DNA of 64,000 bases from positions 310,001 through 374,000 of the forward strand of contig NZ_SGXD01000002.1 of NCBI RefSeq assembly GCF_004216915.1. Reading direction: 5' to 3'. Shown in pieces: positions 1-11,007 of this stretch. This stretch comes from Motilibacter rhizosphaerae. Lineage in GTDB: Bacteria; Actinomycetota; Actinomycetes; Motilibacterales; Motilibacteraceae. The notes below the pieces were generated by a model. It was not told the origin of the DNA. It ran no database searches and saw only the letters and a program-made list of their open reading frames with translations. The translations under genes and the position numbers were made by a program. How positions within the stretch are numbered: the stretch's first letter is position 1; each line of letters starts with the position of its first letter.

Positions 1-1019
1 AGCTGGCCGACGAGGCGGGGCTCTTCGACGTGGCGGCCCGGCGCGCGGCGCTGCTCGGGGGCGGCAGCACGCGCCGGCTCTTCCTGCTCGTCTGCGCCCT
101 CGCCACCGTGCTCACCACCGTGCTGAGCCTCGACACGACCGCGGTGCTGCTGACGCCGGTCGTGCTCGCGCTCGCGGCGGCGGCCGAGGTCGACCCGCTG
201 CCCTTCGCGTACGCGACGGTGTGGCTCGCCGGCACCGCGAGCATGCTGCTCCCGGTCTCCAACCTCACCAACCTGCTCGCCGGCAGCGAGCTGCACCTCA
301 GCGCGCTCGGCTTCGCGGCGCGCACCTGGCCCGCGCAGGTGGTGCTGCTCGTCGTCACCGTCGGCCTGCTCCTCGTCCGCCACCGGGCGCGGCTGCGCGG
401 GACGTACGCGCTGCCCGGCGAGGTCGTCGTCGAGGACCGCGTGCTGCTCTGGACCGCAGGGCTGGTCTGCGTGCTCACCGGACCGGCCGTGGTCGCGGGC
501 GCGCCGGCCTGGACCGTCGCGCTGGCGGGCGCGGTCGTCCTGCTCGCGGCGTACGCGGTGCGCCGTCCCGGCGCCCTCGCCCCGCGCCGGCTCGCCGGGC
601 TGCTGCCGTGGCGGCTCGTGCTGCTGACGGTCGGGCTCTTCCTCGTCGTCGAGGCGCTGCACCGGCACGGGCTGACGACGGCGCTGCGCACGGTCGCGGG
701 CGGCTCGGGGGACGGCGCTCTCGCGCTGCTCCGGCTCTCCGGCACCTCGGTGGTGGCGGCGAACCTCGTCAACAACCTCCCGGCGTACCTCGCCGTCGAG
801 CCGCTCGCCCACAGCACCACCCGGCTGCTCGCGGTCCTCGTCGGGGTCGACGCGGGCCCGCTCGTGCTCCTCTGGGGCTCGCTCGCGACCCTGCTGTGGC
901 GCGAGCGGTGCGCCGCGCGGGGGCTGCGGGTCGGCGCCGGCGAGTTCGCCCGCGAGGGGCTGCTGCTCGTCGTGCCCGCGGTCGGGCTCGGGACGCTCGC
1001 GCTGCTGCTGACCCGCTAG
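1..1019 (+). CDS. ArsB/NhaD-type permease, C-terminal part (5' end outside window)
   Basis: The open frame runs in from the left edge (codons in phase with base 3) and ends at TAG 1017-1019. The visible ~339 residues form about nine hydrophobic segments. A segment rich in T, N and L near the start (SNLTNLLAGSE) and a later NLVNNLPAYL resemble the paired half-repeats of the ArsB/NhaD and SLC13 ion-transporter superfamily, so an arsenite or organic-anion permease of the inner membrane is most likely; the substrate cannot be read. A GTG at 30 is only an internal codon, because the upstream residues (LADEAGLFD) fit the family. Its stop overlaps the stop of the convergent next gene at the CTAG 1016-1019. 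Confidence 0.75.
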   Translation, partial: LADEAGLFDVAARRAALLGGGSTRRLFLLVCALATVLTTVLSLDTTAVLLTPVVLALAAAAEVDPLPFAYATVWLAGTASMLLPVSNLTNLLAGSELHLSALGFAARTWPAQVVLLVVTVGLLLVRHRARLRGTYALPGEVVVEDRVLLWTAGLVCVLTGPAVVAGAPAWTVALAGAVVLLAAYAVRRPGALAPRRLAGLLPWRLVLLTVGLFLVVEALHRHGLTTALRTVAGGSGDGALALLRLSGTSVVAANLVNNLPAYLAVEPLAHSTTRLLAVLVGVDAGPLVLLWGSLATLLWRERCAARGLRVGAGEFAREGLLLVVPAVGLGTLALLLTR

Positions 1020-2851
1020 TCGTCGCTCCCGCCGACCGCCCCCGTCAGGGGGTCGGTGACGAACGGCGCGATGTCCTGCGAGCAGCGGGAGGGCAGCCCC
1101 GCGACCGACCCGCCGACGAGGTACGCCGTCACCGCCCGGTCGACGCACACGCTGGAGCCGCCGGAGGTGTGACCGAACCCGGAGAACGTGATGAGGTGCG
1201 CGTGCAGCAGGTGCGCCACCTGCACCCCGCCGGCGTAGCGGGTCGCGGGGTCGTTGAGCGAGGAGACGACCAGCGGCCGGTTGGCCAGCGCGGCGCCGAA
1301 CGGCCCGGCGTAGCGGTCCGCGCCGGTGCTCGGCCAGTAGGCGCAGGGCGCCGAGCTCCAGCTCCACGCCTCGCCGACGCCGCCGTTGCGCCGCTCGGCC
1401 CAGCGCGCGCTGGTGGCGAAGGCGGCCGGACCGGGCTGGTGGGTGTCGGCGCAGATGACCGCGTTGCCGCCGTCGTCGTCGTAGACCGCCTTGGGGAGCG
1501 CGGCGCCGAAGACGTCGGGCGCACGCCGGTCGAGCAGGGACGGGACGAGCGCACCGGCCGCCCAGCGGCGGCGGAGCACCTCGACGCCGGCGATGTCGCC
1601 GGGGTCGATGCTCCCGCCCTTCGACTGCAGCAGGTCGACCTGGGCGATGAGCTGGCCGAGCGGCGCGATGCCCTCGCGCGAGTACAGCGCCTCGAGCACG
1701 ATGCCGGAGAACTCCGCGTAGGTGAGCGCGTCCTCGGTCGAGCCGCTGGGCCCGCTGGACGCCGAGGGCGTGGGCGAGGGCGTGGGCGTCGGCGCCGGGA
1801 CCGCCGTGCTCGTCGGCTCAGCGACGGGCAGGGCGGCGGAGGCCGAGGGCACCGGGGAGGCGCTGGGGCCGGGCGCGCCCGGGACCTGCAGCGGGTGCAC
1901 CCGGAGGCGCGCCACGACGCGGCGGTACGTCGCCCGCGCCGCCCCCGAGACCGGGCAGGCCCGGGTCGTCGTCGCGTCGCACGCGCGGAAGAACGCGTCG
2001 AGCGCGGTGCGCGCACCGTCGCCGCTCCTCACCTGCTGCTCGAGGGTGCGGCTGCCGTCGCCCGCCCACTCGCGCGGGTCGAGCACGCCGTCGAGGACGA
2101 GGCTGCGCACGTGCCCGGGGAACATCGCGGCGTACGTCGCGCCGAGCTCGGTGCCGTAGGAGTAGCCGAGGTAGCTGATCCGGTCCTCGTGCATGGCCTG
2201 GCGCAGCAGGTCCATGTCGCGGGCCACGTCAGCGGTCGACATGTGCGAGAGCAGCGGCCCCGCCTGGCGCTGGCAGGTCCGCGCGTAGGCGCGCACCGCG
2301 GAGAGGTACGCCGCCGTCTGCGCCCCACCCTGCGGGAACGCCGGCAGGTCCTGGACCGGCGACTCCTCCGGGTCGGCGTAGCACTGCAGCGGGGTGCTGC
2401 GGGCGATGCCGCGCGGGTCCATCCCGACGATGTCGAAGCGCGAGAGCACCTCCGCCGGGAGGAAGGTCGTCGCGGCGCGGTAGACGAGGTCCACCGCCGA
2501 GCCGCCCGGCCCGCCGGGGTTGACCCACAGCGTGCCGAGCCGGCGGGCCGGGTCCTCCGCCGGGCGCTCCAGCACCGCGACATCGATGCGCGGGCCGCCG
2601 GGCCGGTCGTAGTCGAGCGGGACCTTCGCGACCGCGCACTTGAAGCGCCCCGCGCAGGTGCGCCAGCGCAGGACCGGTGGCCGGGCGCCGTTGGTGCCGG
2701 CGCTGCGGGACACGCCGGTGGAGCTGGCGCTCGCGGCTCCGGCTGCCGCGGGCTGCGCGGCCCGGGCTGCCGGGACGAGCAGCAGGCTGCCCGCGACCGC
2801 CGCCGTGCCGAGCGTCGCGACTCCCGCTCGGGCGCGCTGCGTCCAGCCCAT
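1016..2851 (-). CDS. Secreted alpha/beta hydrolase, tripeptidyl aminopeptidase type
   Basis: This is a serine hydrolase of the S33 tripeptidyl-aminopeptidase family, which removes short peptides from protein N-termini outside the cell. The ATG at 2851 is preceded by GGAG at a 5-base spacing and gives a clean signal peptide (basic start, hydrophobic core, AxA cleavage near residue 30); a longer frame reaches 2896 but lacks these features. The oxyanion motif NPGGPGGS, the nucleophile motif GYSYG (Ser about 231) and a C-terminal FSGFGHTS with the catalytic His are visible, with a likely Asp in the segment SLNDPATRY. An insert rich in Pro, Ser, Thr and Ala interrupts the fold around residues 330-380 and probably forms a flexible lid linker. 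It is monocistronic and convergent with the permease. Confidence 0.85.
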   Translation of the reverse strand: MGWTQRARAGVATLGTAAVAGSLLLVPAARAAQPAAAGAASASSTGVSRSAGTNGARPPVLRWRTCAGRFKCAVAKVPLDYDRPGGPRIDVAVLERPAEDPARRLGTLWVNPGGPGGSAVDLVYRAATTFLPAEVLSRFDIVGMDPRGIARSTPLQCYADPEESPVQDLPAFPQGGAQTAAYLSAVRAYARTCQRQAGPLLSHMSTADVARDMDLLRQAMHEDRISYLGYSYGTELGATYAAMFPGHVRSLVLDGVLDPREWAGDGSRTLEQQVRSGDGARTALDAFFRACDATTTRACPVSGAARATYRRVVARLRVHPLQVPGAPGPSASPVPSASAALPVAEPTSTAVPAPTPTPSPTPSASSGPSGSTEDALTYAEFSGIVLEALYSREGIAPLGQLIAQVDLLQSKGGSIDPGDIAGVEVLRRRWAAGALVPSLLDRRAPDVFGAALPKAVYDDDGGNAVICADTHQPGPAAFATSARWAERRNGGVGEAWSWSSAPCAYWPSTGADRYAGPFGAALANRPLVVSSLNDPATRYAGGVQVAHLLHAHLITFSGFGHTSGGSSVCVDRAVTAYLVGGSVAGLPSRCSQDIAPFVTDPLTGAVGGSDD

Positions 2852-2911
2852 GCTGTCTCCGATCCGTGGGGCGTGTGGCGACACTCTGTCACGCACCGGC
2901 GACAGCGGGCG

Positions 2912-4087
2912 TCAGGACCCGGCGGGTGCGGCGAGCCCCTCCCGGCCGGGGCCGACGAGGTGGGTGGCGACGCCGAAGGCCTGCAGCGACGAGCCGCCGT
3001 CCGGCCACCACCGCACGAGCGCCAGCGAGCCCGGGGAGAGCTCCATGCGGAAGACGCTGCTCGCGGGCGCGTCCAGCGCGAGCCGGACGAGCTGCTTGAT
3101 CGGCGTGACGTGCGAGACGAGCACGACGGTCCGGCCCGGGTAGCGCGCGAGCAGGCGGTCCCGGCCCGTACGCACGCGGGCGGCGACGTCGTCGAGGCTC
3201 TCGCCGCCCGGAGGGGCGACGGCCGGTGAGTCGAGCCACGCCTGCAGCTGCTGGGGGAAGCGCTCGCGGACCTGGCCGAAGTCCAGCCCGTCCCACTCGC
3301 CGAACGCCGCCTCCGCGAAGGCCGGGTCGCTGCGCGTCTGCAGGCCCAGCACCGCGGCCACCTCGGCCGCGGTCTCGGCCGCGCGGCGCAGCGGGGAGTG
3401 GACGACGGCGACGGGCTCCTCGGCGGCGTACGCGTCGCGGAGCAGCTCCCCCGCTGCGCGCGCCTGCGCCCGACCGCGCTCGGTGAGGCCGGGGTCGGCG
3501 CCGTCGCGGCCGCAGAACAGCTTGGCGACGGTGTTGGGCGTCTCGCCGTGCCGGACGAGCAGGAACGTCGTGGGGGCGGGCAGCTCCTCCCAGCCGACGA
3601 GCCGGTTGCCGGTGGCGGGCTCGAGCTCCGCCTCGTCGACCGCGACCGCGGTGGGGACGCGGGGTGCCCACTGCTGCCCGCGCGCCGCGGCGTCCATCGC
3701 CTCGTTGGCGAGCCGGTCGGCGTGCTTGTTGCGCTCGCGCGGGATCCAGCCGTAGCTCACCTGGTCGGGGCGCAGCACGCCGCGCGCCTCCTGGGCCAGC
3801 GGCTTCATCGACGGGTGCTTGACCTGCCAGCGCCCGCTCATCTGCTCCACGACGAGCTTGGAGTCCATGCGGACCTCGACCGAGGCGTCGGGGTCGATCT
3901 CCGCGGCGGCGCGCAGGCCGGCGATGAGCCCGCGGTACTCCGCGACGTTGTTGGTGGCGGTGCCGATGCCCTCGGCACGCTCGGCGAGGACCTCGCCGGT
4001 GGCGGCGTCCTTCACGACGGCGCCGTAGCCGGCCGGTCCGGGGTTGCCGCGGGAGCCCCCGTCGGCCTCGACGACCAGGCGCCGCAC
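2912..4087 (-). CDS. Bifunctional RNase HI / histidine phosphatase
   Basis: The protein is a fusion known across actinobacteria. The first ~140 residues are an RNase HI domain with its acidic catalytic set visible at D9, E50, D75 and D124. After a short linker comes a phosphoglycerate-mutase-like histidine phosphatase with the RHGE motif (FLLVRHGETPNT). The RNase part cleaves RNA in RNA-DNA hybrids; in homologues the second domain acts as an acid phosphatase and has been linked to alpha-ribazole phosphate in cobalamin synthesis. The GTG start at 4087 shares one base with the TAG stop of the upstream gene, which fixes the start and implies translational coupling; a longer frame to 4129 is less likely. 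Confidence 0.92.
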   Translation of the reverse strand: MRRLVVEADGGSRGNPGPAGYGAVVKDAATGEVLAERAEGIGTATNNVAEYRGLIAGLRAAAEIDPDASVEVRMDSKLVVEQMSGRWQVKHPSMKPLAQEARGVLRPDQVSYGWIPRERNKHADRLANEAMDAAARGQQWAPRVPTAVAVDEAELEPATGNRLVGWEELPAPTTFLLVRHGETPNTVAKLFCGRDGADPGLTERGRAQARAAGELLRDAYAAEEPVAVVHSPLRRAAETAAEVAAVLGLQTRSDPAFAEAAFGEWDGLDFGQVRERFPQQLQAWLDSPAVAPPGGESLDDVAARVRTGRDRLLARYPGRTVVLVSHVTPIKQLVRLALDAPASSVFRMELSPGSLALVRWWPDGGSSLQAFGVATHLVGPGREGLAAPAGS

Positions 4088-4830
4088 TACAGGCCCGACT
4101 CCTCGGTGCGCACGAGGATGCGCCCGCACTCCTCGCAGCGCAGCACCTCGTCGGGGGCCGCCGCGCGGATGGTGCCGAGGTCGACGACGTTCATCTCCAG
4201 CCGGCAGCCCTCGCAGCGGCGCTGGCGCAGCTCCGCCGCGCCCATCCCCCCGGAGCTCGCCCGGATCCGCTCGTAGAGCGCGAGCAGCGCCGCCTCCACG
4301 TCGCGCGCCACGGCGTCCCGCGCGGAGGTGGTCAGCCCGCCCTCGCCCTCGATGGCGGCGTACGCCTCGTCGCGGGCGGCGGTGGCGGACGCGAGGTGCT
4401 CCTCGATCCCGTGCAGCTCGCGCTGGAGGTGCGTGCGCTCGGCCTCAGCGGTCTCGATGCGCTCCATCACCTCGAGCTCGACGTCCTCGAGGTCGGCCTG
4501 CCGGCGCCCGAGCGACTGGAGCTCGGACTGCAGGTCCATGAGCTCCTTCGAGTTGGTGATCCGCCCCGAGTCCAGCCGCTCCTGGTCGCGCCGGGCGCGG
4601 GTGCGGACCTGCTCGACGTCGGTGTCGACGCGCTTGCGCTCCCGCTCGAGGTCGTCGAGGCGGGTGGTCGCCGCGAGCACGAGGTCGCGCAGGCGCTGCT
4701 GCTCGCCCTCGAGCCGGGTGATGTCCGCGAGCTCGGGCAGCGTGCGCCGGCGGTGCGCGAGCTGGTCCAGCCTGGTGTCGAGCTTCTGCAGGTCGAGCAG
4801 GCGGAGCTGCTCGGCGGGCGCGGCCTTCAT
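4087..4830 (-). CDS. CT398-like coiled-coil protein with C-terminal zinc ribbon
   Basis: This 247-residue protein has a long helical, Glu/Arg/Leu-rich coiled coil (about residues 5-190) followed by a C4 zinc ribbon with CEGC and CEEC pairs near the C-terminus. That is the layout of the CT398/zf-RING_7 family, whose members are thought to bind nucleic acid or act as secretion or RNA chaperones; the precise role is unknown. The ATG at 4830 overlaps the TGA of the Nif3-like gene (ATGA), so the longer frame to 4974 is rejected. The constant pairing with Nif3 and the RNase H fusion is typical of actinobacteria and suggests one operon. Confidence 0.88.
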   Translation of the reverse strand: MKAAPAEQLRLLDLQKLDTRLDQLAHRRRTLPELADITRLEGEQQRLRDLVLAATTRLDDLERERKRVDTDVEQVRTRARRDQERLDSGRITNSKELMDLQSELQSLGRRQADLEDVELEVMERIETAEAERTHLQRELHGIEEHLASATAARDEAYAAIEGEGGLTTSARDAVARDVEAALLALYERIRASSGGMGAAELRQRRCEGCRLEMNVVDLGTIRAAAPDEVLRCEECGRILVRTEESGL

Positions 4831-5990
4831 GCGGGAGTCTCCCCGGGGTCTCGAGGCGGGACGTGCAGGGTCCAAGGGTCCGTGCGCACCGTCGAGACGG
4901 CGGTGCCCACCGTATCCCCGCGCTGCTCGAGGGCCGCGCGGACCCGGGCGGCGGCGTCCGCCAGCCAGGGCCACTCCGTCGCCCAGTGCGCCGCGTCGAG
5001 CAGGGCCGGACCGCTGTGCACGTCGTGCTCGGAGGCCGGGTGGTGGCGCAGGTCCGCCGTGAGGTACGCGTCAGCGCCCACCGCCGTGGCCCGCCCCAGC
5101 AGGGAGTCGCCCGACCCGCCGCACACGGCGACCCGGCGGACGGGGCGCTCGGGGTCGCCCGCGACGCGCAGCCCCCAGCTCGTCGCCGGCAGCCCGCGGG
5201 CGACCCGGGCGGCGAGCGCGCGCAGGGGCTCGGGGCGGTCGAGCTCGCCGACGCGCCCGGTGCCGCGCCGCCCGGGCGGCTGCGCGGTCTCGTGCAGGTC
5301 GAAGGAGGGCTGCTCGTACGGGTGCGCCGCGTGCAGGGCGGCCAGGACCGCCCGCCGGTGCGCGCGCGGGACGGCGAGCTCGAGGCGGGCCTCGTCGACC
5401 CGCTCGACCCGTCCGACCTCACCGACAGCGGGCCGGGCGCCCTCCAGCGGGCGGAAGGTCCCGGTGCCGGTCGAGACGAACGCCGCCCGGTCGTACGCGC
5501 CGAGCCGTCCCGCACCAGCGTCGGCCAGCGCGTCGAGCAGCCGGTCGGCGTCGGGGCGCGGCACGTGGACGACGAGGACGTCGAGCGGGTCGGCCGGGAG
5601 CGGGTCGAGCGGCTCGAGCGGACCGGTCAGCCCGACCGCGCGGGCGAGCGCGTCGGACACCCCGGGGCTCGCGGCGTCGGCATTGGTGTGGGCGACGAGG
5701 AGCCCGGCGCCCGCGCGGACGAGGCGGGCGACCACCCGGCCCTTGGGGCCGGTCTCCGCGACGGACGTCGTGCCGCGCAGGTAGAGCGGGTGGTGCGTGA
5801 CCAGCAGGTCGTAGCCGCCGGCGACGACCTCGTCGACGACCTCCTCCACGGGGTCGACGGCGAACAGCACCCGGCGGACGGGCGCCCCCGGGTCCCCGAC
5901 GACGAGGCCCACGGCGTCCCAGGAGGCGGCGGTGGCCGGGTCGTACAGCTCCTCGACGACGCTGACGACCTCGGCCAGCGTCGCGGTCAC
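4827..5990 (-). CDS. Nif3-like dinuclear metal-centre protein (DUF34)
   Basis: This member of the Nif3/YqfO family has the two conserved metal-binding ends: a THHPLY motif near residue 65 with a following HTN, and a late GGSGDSLL plus a conserved C-terminal His region (HWATEW). A middle insert of the ACT/PII-like kind carries the HPYEQPSFDL signature, as in Bacillus YqfO. Homologues form hexameric rings with a two-metal site and are often annotated as GTP cyclohydrolase I type 2, but the enzymatic role remains unsettled. The GTG start overlaps the upstream TGA by the GTGA pattern. Confidence 0.9.
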   Translation of the reverse strand: MTATLAEVVSVVEELYDPATAASWDAVGLVVGDPGAPVRRVLFAVDPVEEVVDEVVAGGYDLLVTHHPLYLRGTTSVAETGPKGRVVARLVRAGAGLLVAHTNADAASPGVSDALARAVGLTGPLEPLDPLPADPLDVLVVHVPRPDADRLLDALADAGAGRLGAYDRAAFVSTGTGTFRPLEGARPAVGEVGRVERVDEARLELAVPRAHRRAVLAALHAAHPYEQPSFDLHETAQPPGRRGTGRVGELDRPEPLRALAARVARGLPATSWGLRVAGDPERPVRRVAVCGGSGDSLLGRATAVGADAYLTADLRHHPASEHDVHSGPALLDAAHWATEWPWLADAAARVRAALEQRGDTVGTAVSTVRTDPWTLHVPPRDPGETPA

Positions 5991-6160
5991 TCGGCCTCCT
6001 CCAGCACGTCCTCGCTGGGCGAGGGGCTGCCGCCGGAGTTGGGGTTCCCGGTGACCTCGAGCAGGCAGACCGGGCAGGTCGGGACCGCACCGCTCTCGGG
6101 GTCGGCCTCGCTCGGCCAGGTGGCCCCGCAGCGCGTGCAGTGCAGTCGGTGCAGGGCCAC
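5987..6160 (-). CDS. Small zinc-ribbon protein (57 aa)
   Basis: A short frame encodes two CxxC pairs (CTRCG near residue 6 and CPVC near residue 26), followed by an acidic, Ser/Pro-rich tail. This is a minimal zinc ribbon of unknown function. I chose the GTG at 6160, just after the 3' end of tRNA-Val; the GGAG in front of it is very close, so the start is uncertain. The stop overlaps the start of the Nif3-like gene (GTGA), which argues that it is a real, translationally coupled gene rather than a shadow. Confidence 0.6.
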   Translation of the reverse strand: MALHRLHCTRCGATWPSEADPESGAVPTCPVCLLEVTGNPNSGGSPSPSEDVLEEAE

Positions 6161-6177
6161 TCCTCTGCCGTCGTGGG

Positions 6178-6249
6178 TGGGCCCGGACGGGTTCGAACCG
6201 CCGACCCTCTCGGTGTAAGCGAGATGCTCTACCGCTGAGCTACAGGCCC
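6178..6249 (-). tRNA. tRNA-Val (anticodon TAC)
   Basis: The complement folds as a full cloverleaf. The acceptor arms GGGCCTG and CGGGCCC pair with one G-T, the D arm is GCTC/GAGC, the anticodon stem TCTCG/CGAGA encloses the loop CTTACAC, and the T arm is GGCGG-TTCGAAC-CCGTC with one G-T. The anticodon TAC reads valine GTA and GTG codons. CCA is not encoded after the discriminator A. It sits between the peroxiredoxin gene and the zinc-ribbon gene on the same strand, so it may be excised from a common transcript. Confidence 0.95.
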
Positions 6250-6261
6250 CTCGAGCAGGAC

Positions 6262-6762
6262 TCAGGGTAGGGGGTGCGGCGCGCCGCCCGCACCAGCGCC
6301 CGCGAGCGCGGCGAGCGCGTCGGCGTACGCCGTGACGTCGCGGGTGTCCCCCGGCCCGTTGACCACCGACCAGCGCACCACGCCGTCGGCGTCGAGCAGG
6401 AAGCTCGCGCGCGTCGCGAAGCCGCGGGGCTCGAACAGCACGCCGTACGCCGTGGCGACAGCGCCGTGCGGCCAGAAGTCCGAGAGCAGCGGGAACACGT
6501 AGCCCTGCTGGTCGGCGAAGGCGCGCAGCGACTCCGCGGGGTCGCAGCAGATGCCGAGCACCTGGACGCCCTCGAGGTCCGCCGCGTCGCGCAGGTCGTC
6601 GAGCTCGCCCGTGCACAGCGGCGTGAAGGCGTGCGGGAAGAAGACGAGGAGCACGGGGCGGCCGCGCAGGGAGGCCAGCTCCACCGGCGTGCCGTGGGTG
6701 TCCTCGAGCGTGAAGGCCGGCGCCGCGGTGCCTACCTGCGGCGGGCTGCCCGCGGGCGTCAC
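6262..6762 (-). CDS. AhpE-type peroxiredoxin
   Basis: The 166-residue protein has a thioredoxin fold with the peroxidatic cysteine at about residue 50 in FTPLCTGEL, the Thr/Cys arrangement expected for peroxiredoxins, and a supporting Arg later (FATRASF). A second Cys pair (ICCDP) lies near residue 80. AhpE-like enzymes reduce organic hydroperoxides and peroxynitrite in the cytoplasm, in actinobacteria with mycoredoxin or mycothiol as the likely reductant. The GTG start overlaps the upstream TGA (GTGA), and linkage to DUF3052 and aceE is a known actinobacterial arrangement. Confidence 0.88.
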   Translation of the reverse strand: MTPAGSPPQVGTAAPAFTLEDTHGTPVELASLRGRPVLLVFFPHAFTPLCTGELDDLRDAADLEGVQVLGICCDPAESLRAFADQQGYVFPLLSDFWPHGAVATAYGVLFEPRGFATRASFLLDADGVVRWSVVNGPGDTRDVTAYADALAALAGAGAGGAPHPLP

Positions 6763-7187
6763 TTGCGGGCGGCCTTCGGCGCGACGAGCCGCGTGCCCTG
6801 CCACTCGCGGGAGGCGCTGATGCTGCTCGTCGAGGAGAGCCCGGCCGTCGGGGCGGCGTCGCCGATGTCGCTCGGCTCGACGTGGCCCTCGCGGCCCTTC
6901 TTCGGGGTGAGCAGCCACACGACGCCGCCGTCGGCGAGGTCGGTGAGGGCGTCGACGAGCGCGTCCACGAGGTCGCCGTCCTCGTCGCGCCACCAGAGCA
7001 GGACGACGTCGACGACGTCCTCGGGCTCCTCGACCAGCGCGTGACCGGTGAGCGCCGCGATGCTGCCGCGCAGCTCCTCGTCGCAGTCCTCGTCGTAGCC
7101 GAGCTCCTGGACGACCTGGCCCTCGCGCAGGCCGAGGCGTGCCGCGAGGGTGCGCGCCTCCTCGGCCGGACCCGCCGTCGCGCCCAC
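6759..7187 (-). CDS. DUF3052 family protein
   Basis: This 142-residue acidic protein matches the actinobacterial DUF3052 family, recognised by a region of the type LGLREGQVVQELGYDED and a later WLLTPKKGREG segment. The function is not established. The GTG start at 7187 has a strong GGGAGGA ribosome site at about 5 bases. It is the first gene of the overlapping run DUF3052, peroxiredoxin, tRNA-Val, zinc ribbon, Nif3, CT398 and RNase H fusion, and is transcribed away from aceE. Confidence 0.85.
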   Translation of the reverse strand: MGATAGPAEEARTLAARLGLREGQVVQELGYDEDCDEELRGSIAALTGHALVEEPEDVVDVVLLWWRDEDGDLVDALVDALTDLADGGVVWLLTPKKGREGHVEPSDIGDAAPTAGLSSTSSISASREWQGTRLVAPKAARK

Positions 7188-7350
7188 CGTGCTCCTCCCG
7201 CGCTGGCCAGCAGCGCCGGCGGCTGCCGGCGTCGTGAGCGGTAGTCAACGCCGGGTGCGCGTCCGCGCGCAAGCGGGGCGCCCTGATCGGTGCCGGTTCG
7301 AGACCTCGACCGGCGCGTGTCGGGCGCCGTCCTGCGGGCACCACTCCCCC

Positions 7351-7596
7351 GTGGCAGCAGCGCACCGCAGGTCGGGGACGGGTCGCGTCGTCCGCTGGGA
7401 CGCCCACGGGCGCACCGGCGCGGTGGTCGTGGACGGGGTGCCGGCCGAGGTCGAGGTGCCCGGGTCCGCGGTCGACGCGCCCGGCGGCCGCGCCCTCGAG
7501 GTGGGCGAGCTCGTCGAGGTGGTCTTCGAGCCGTCGGAGGACGGCCCGGCGTACGTCGCGGTGCGCGCCTGCCCGACCGACGAGGGTCCGGACTGA
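7351..7596 (+). CDS. Small protein resembling a diverged cold-shock domain
   Basis: The ~80-residue product contains GTGRVVRWDAHGRTG, then an acidic beta-rich part ending EVGELVEVVFEPSEDGPAYV. The order and spacing follow a cold-shock (OB-fold) domain, including the Gly-rich start and the terminal GPxAxxV-like strand. The aromatic RNP1/RNP2 residues that bind nucleic acid are mostly missing, so RNA binding is doubtful. The GTG at 7351 is a guess, because no clear ribosome site precedes it; the frame stays open upstream to 7150 but that part is arginine-rich and unlike protein. The preceding 7188-7350 shows nothing else. Confidence 0.5.
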   Translation: MAAAHRRSGTGRVVRWDAHGRTGAVVVDGVPAEVEVPGSAVDAPGGRALEVGELVEVVFEPSEDGPAYVAVRACPTDEGPD

Positions 7597-7600
7597 GGGC

Positions 7601-8011
7601 TCAGCCGCGCAGCAGGCTGAGGTGCACCTGGCGCACGGGGTTGTCGACGTTGGTGTCGACGAGGACCACGGACTGCCAGGTGCCGAGGGCGAGCTCGCCC
7701 GCGAAGACCGGCACGACCACGCTCGGGGAGACGAGCGCGGGCAGCACGTGGTCGCGCCCGTGCCCCGGCGAGCCGTGGCGGTGGCGGTAGCGCCCGTCGG
7801 GCGGCAGCAGGTCGCGCAGCACGTCGAGCAGGTCCTCGTCGCTGCCCGCTCCCGTCTCCAGCACGGCGACGCCCGCGGTCGCGTGCGGCACGAACGCGTT
7901 CAGCCAGCCGTCACCGCCGCCCGCCTGCGCGACGAACGCGCGGACCCGCGCCGTGATGTCGAGGACGACCTCGCTGCCGCCCGTACGGACCTCCAGCGTC
8001 GTGCGCTCCAC
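7601..8011 (-). CDS. YjbQ family protein (UPF0047)
   Basis: The 136-residue protein carries the family hallmarks: PHATAGV with a conserved His, a middle [14 protein letters not shown] segment, and a C-terminal [11 protein letters not shown]. YjbQ proteins are compact trimers; some show weak thiamine-phosphate synthase activity in vitro, and the physiological role is uncertain. The GTG at 8011 is preceded by GAGGAGGGG and gives the normal family length; a longer frame to 8146 is not needed. It is divergent from aceE and convergent with the small cold-shock-like gene. Confidence 0.88.
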   Translation of the reverse strand: MERTTLEVRTGGSEVVLDITARVRAFVAQAGGGDGWLNAFVPHATAGVAVLETGAGSDEDLLDVLRDLLPPDGRYRHRHGSPGHGRDHVLPALVSPSVVVPVFAGELALGTWQSVVLVDTNVDNPVRQVHLSLLRG

Positions 8012-8100
8012 AGCCCCTCCTCGCTCGTGCCCCGCCAGCGCCGCCATCCTGCCCACCAGGCGACCCCAGCGTGACGAGCACCCCGCCGAGGGGGGACACT

Positions 8101-10860
<2,760 letters not shown>

Positions 10861-10881
10861 GCCCCGCCCCGCTCTCGTTGC

Positions 10882-10930
10882 GAACAAGGGCACCCAGTGG
10901 CGTTCCGACGCCTCCTGGGTGCCCTTGTTC
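10882..10930. terminator. Perfect 16-bp hairpin after aceE (copy 1)
   Basis: Arms 10882-10897 and 10915-10930 are perfect inverted repeats (gaacaagggcacccag and its complement), and the 17-base loop can form a further GGCG/CGCC stem. It lies between the convergent aceE and holin-like genes, so it can act as a terminator in either direction. No clear run of T follows. A near copy starts 74 bases downstream. Confidence 0.7.
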
Positions 10931-10955
10931 GTTCGCGGGGCCGGGCCCCGGTCCT

Positions 10956-11004
10956 GAACGGGGGCACCCAGTGGCGTCCTGACGCCCACTGGGTGCCCTT
11001 GTTC
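10956..11004. terminator. Second long hairpin, near copy of the first (copy 2)
   Basis: Arms 10956-10972 and 10988-11004 pair over 17 positions if two G-T pairs are allowed, and the loop adds a GGCGT/ACGCC inner stem. The sequence is nearly the same as the hairpin at 10882-10930 (gggcacccagtggcgt shared), so the pair is either a duplicated bidirectional terminator or two copies of a mobile palindromic element. Its right end is three bases from the stop of the convergent gene. Confidence 0.65.
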
Positions 11005-11007
11005 GGT

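Noticed and set aside
221-3229. A 1002-codon plus-strand frame
   Set aside because: It crosses the permease and the hydrolase and is Arg/Ala/Gly-rich with no domain; both underlying genes are well supported.
4831-4974. N-terminal extension of the CT398-like protein
   Set aside because: It is Arg/Gly/Pro-rich shadow of the Nif3 gene, and the ATGA overlap at 4827-4830 is the conserved coupling.
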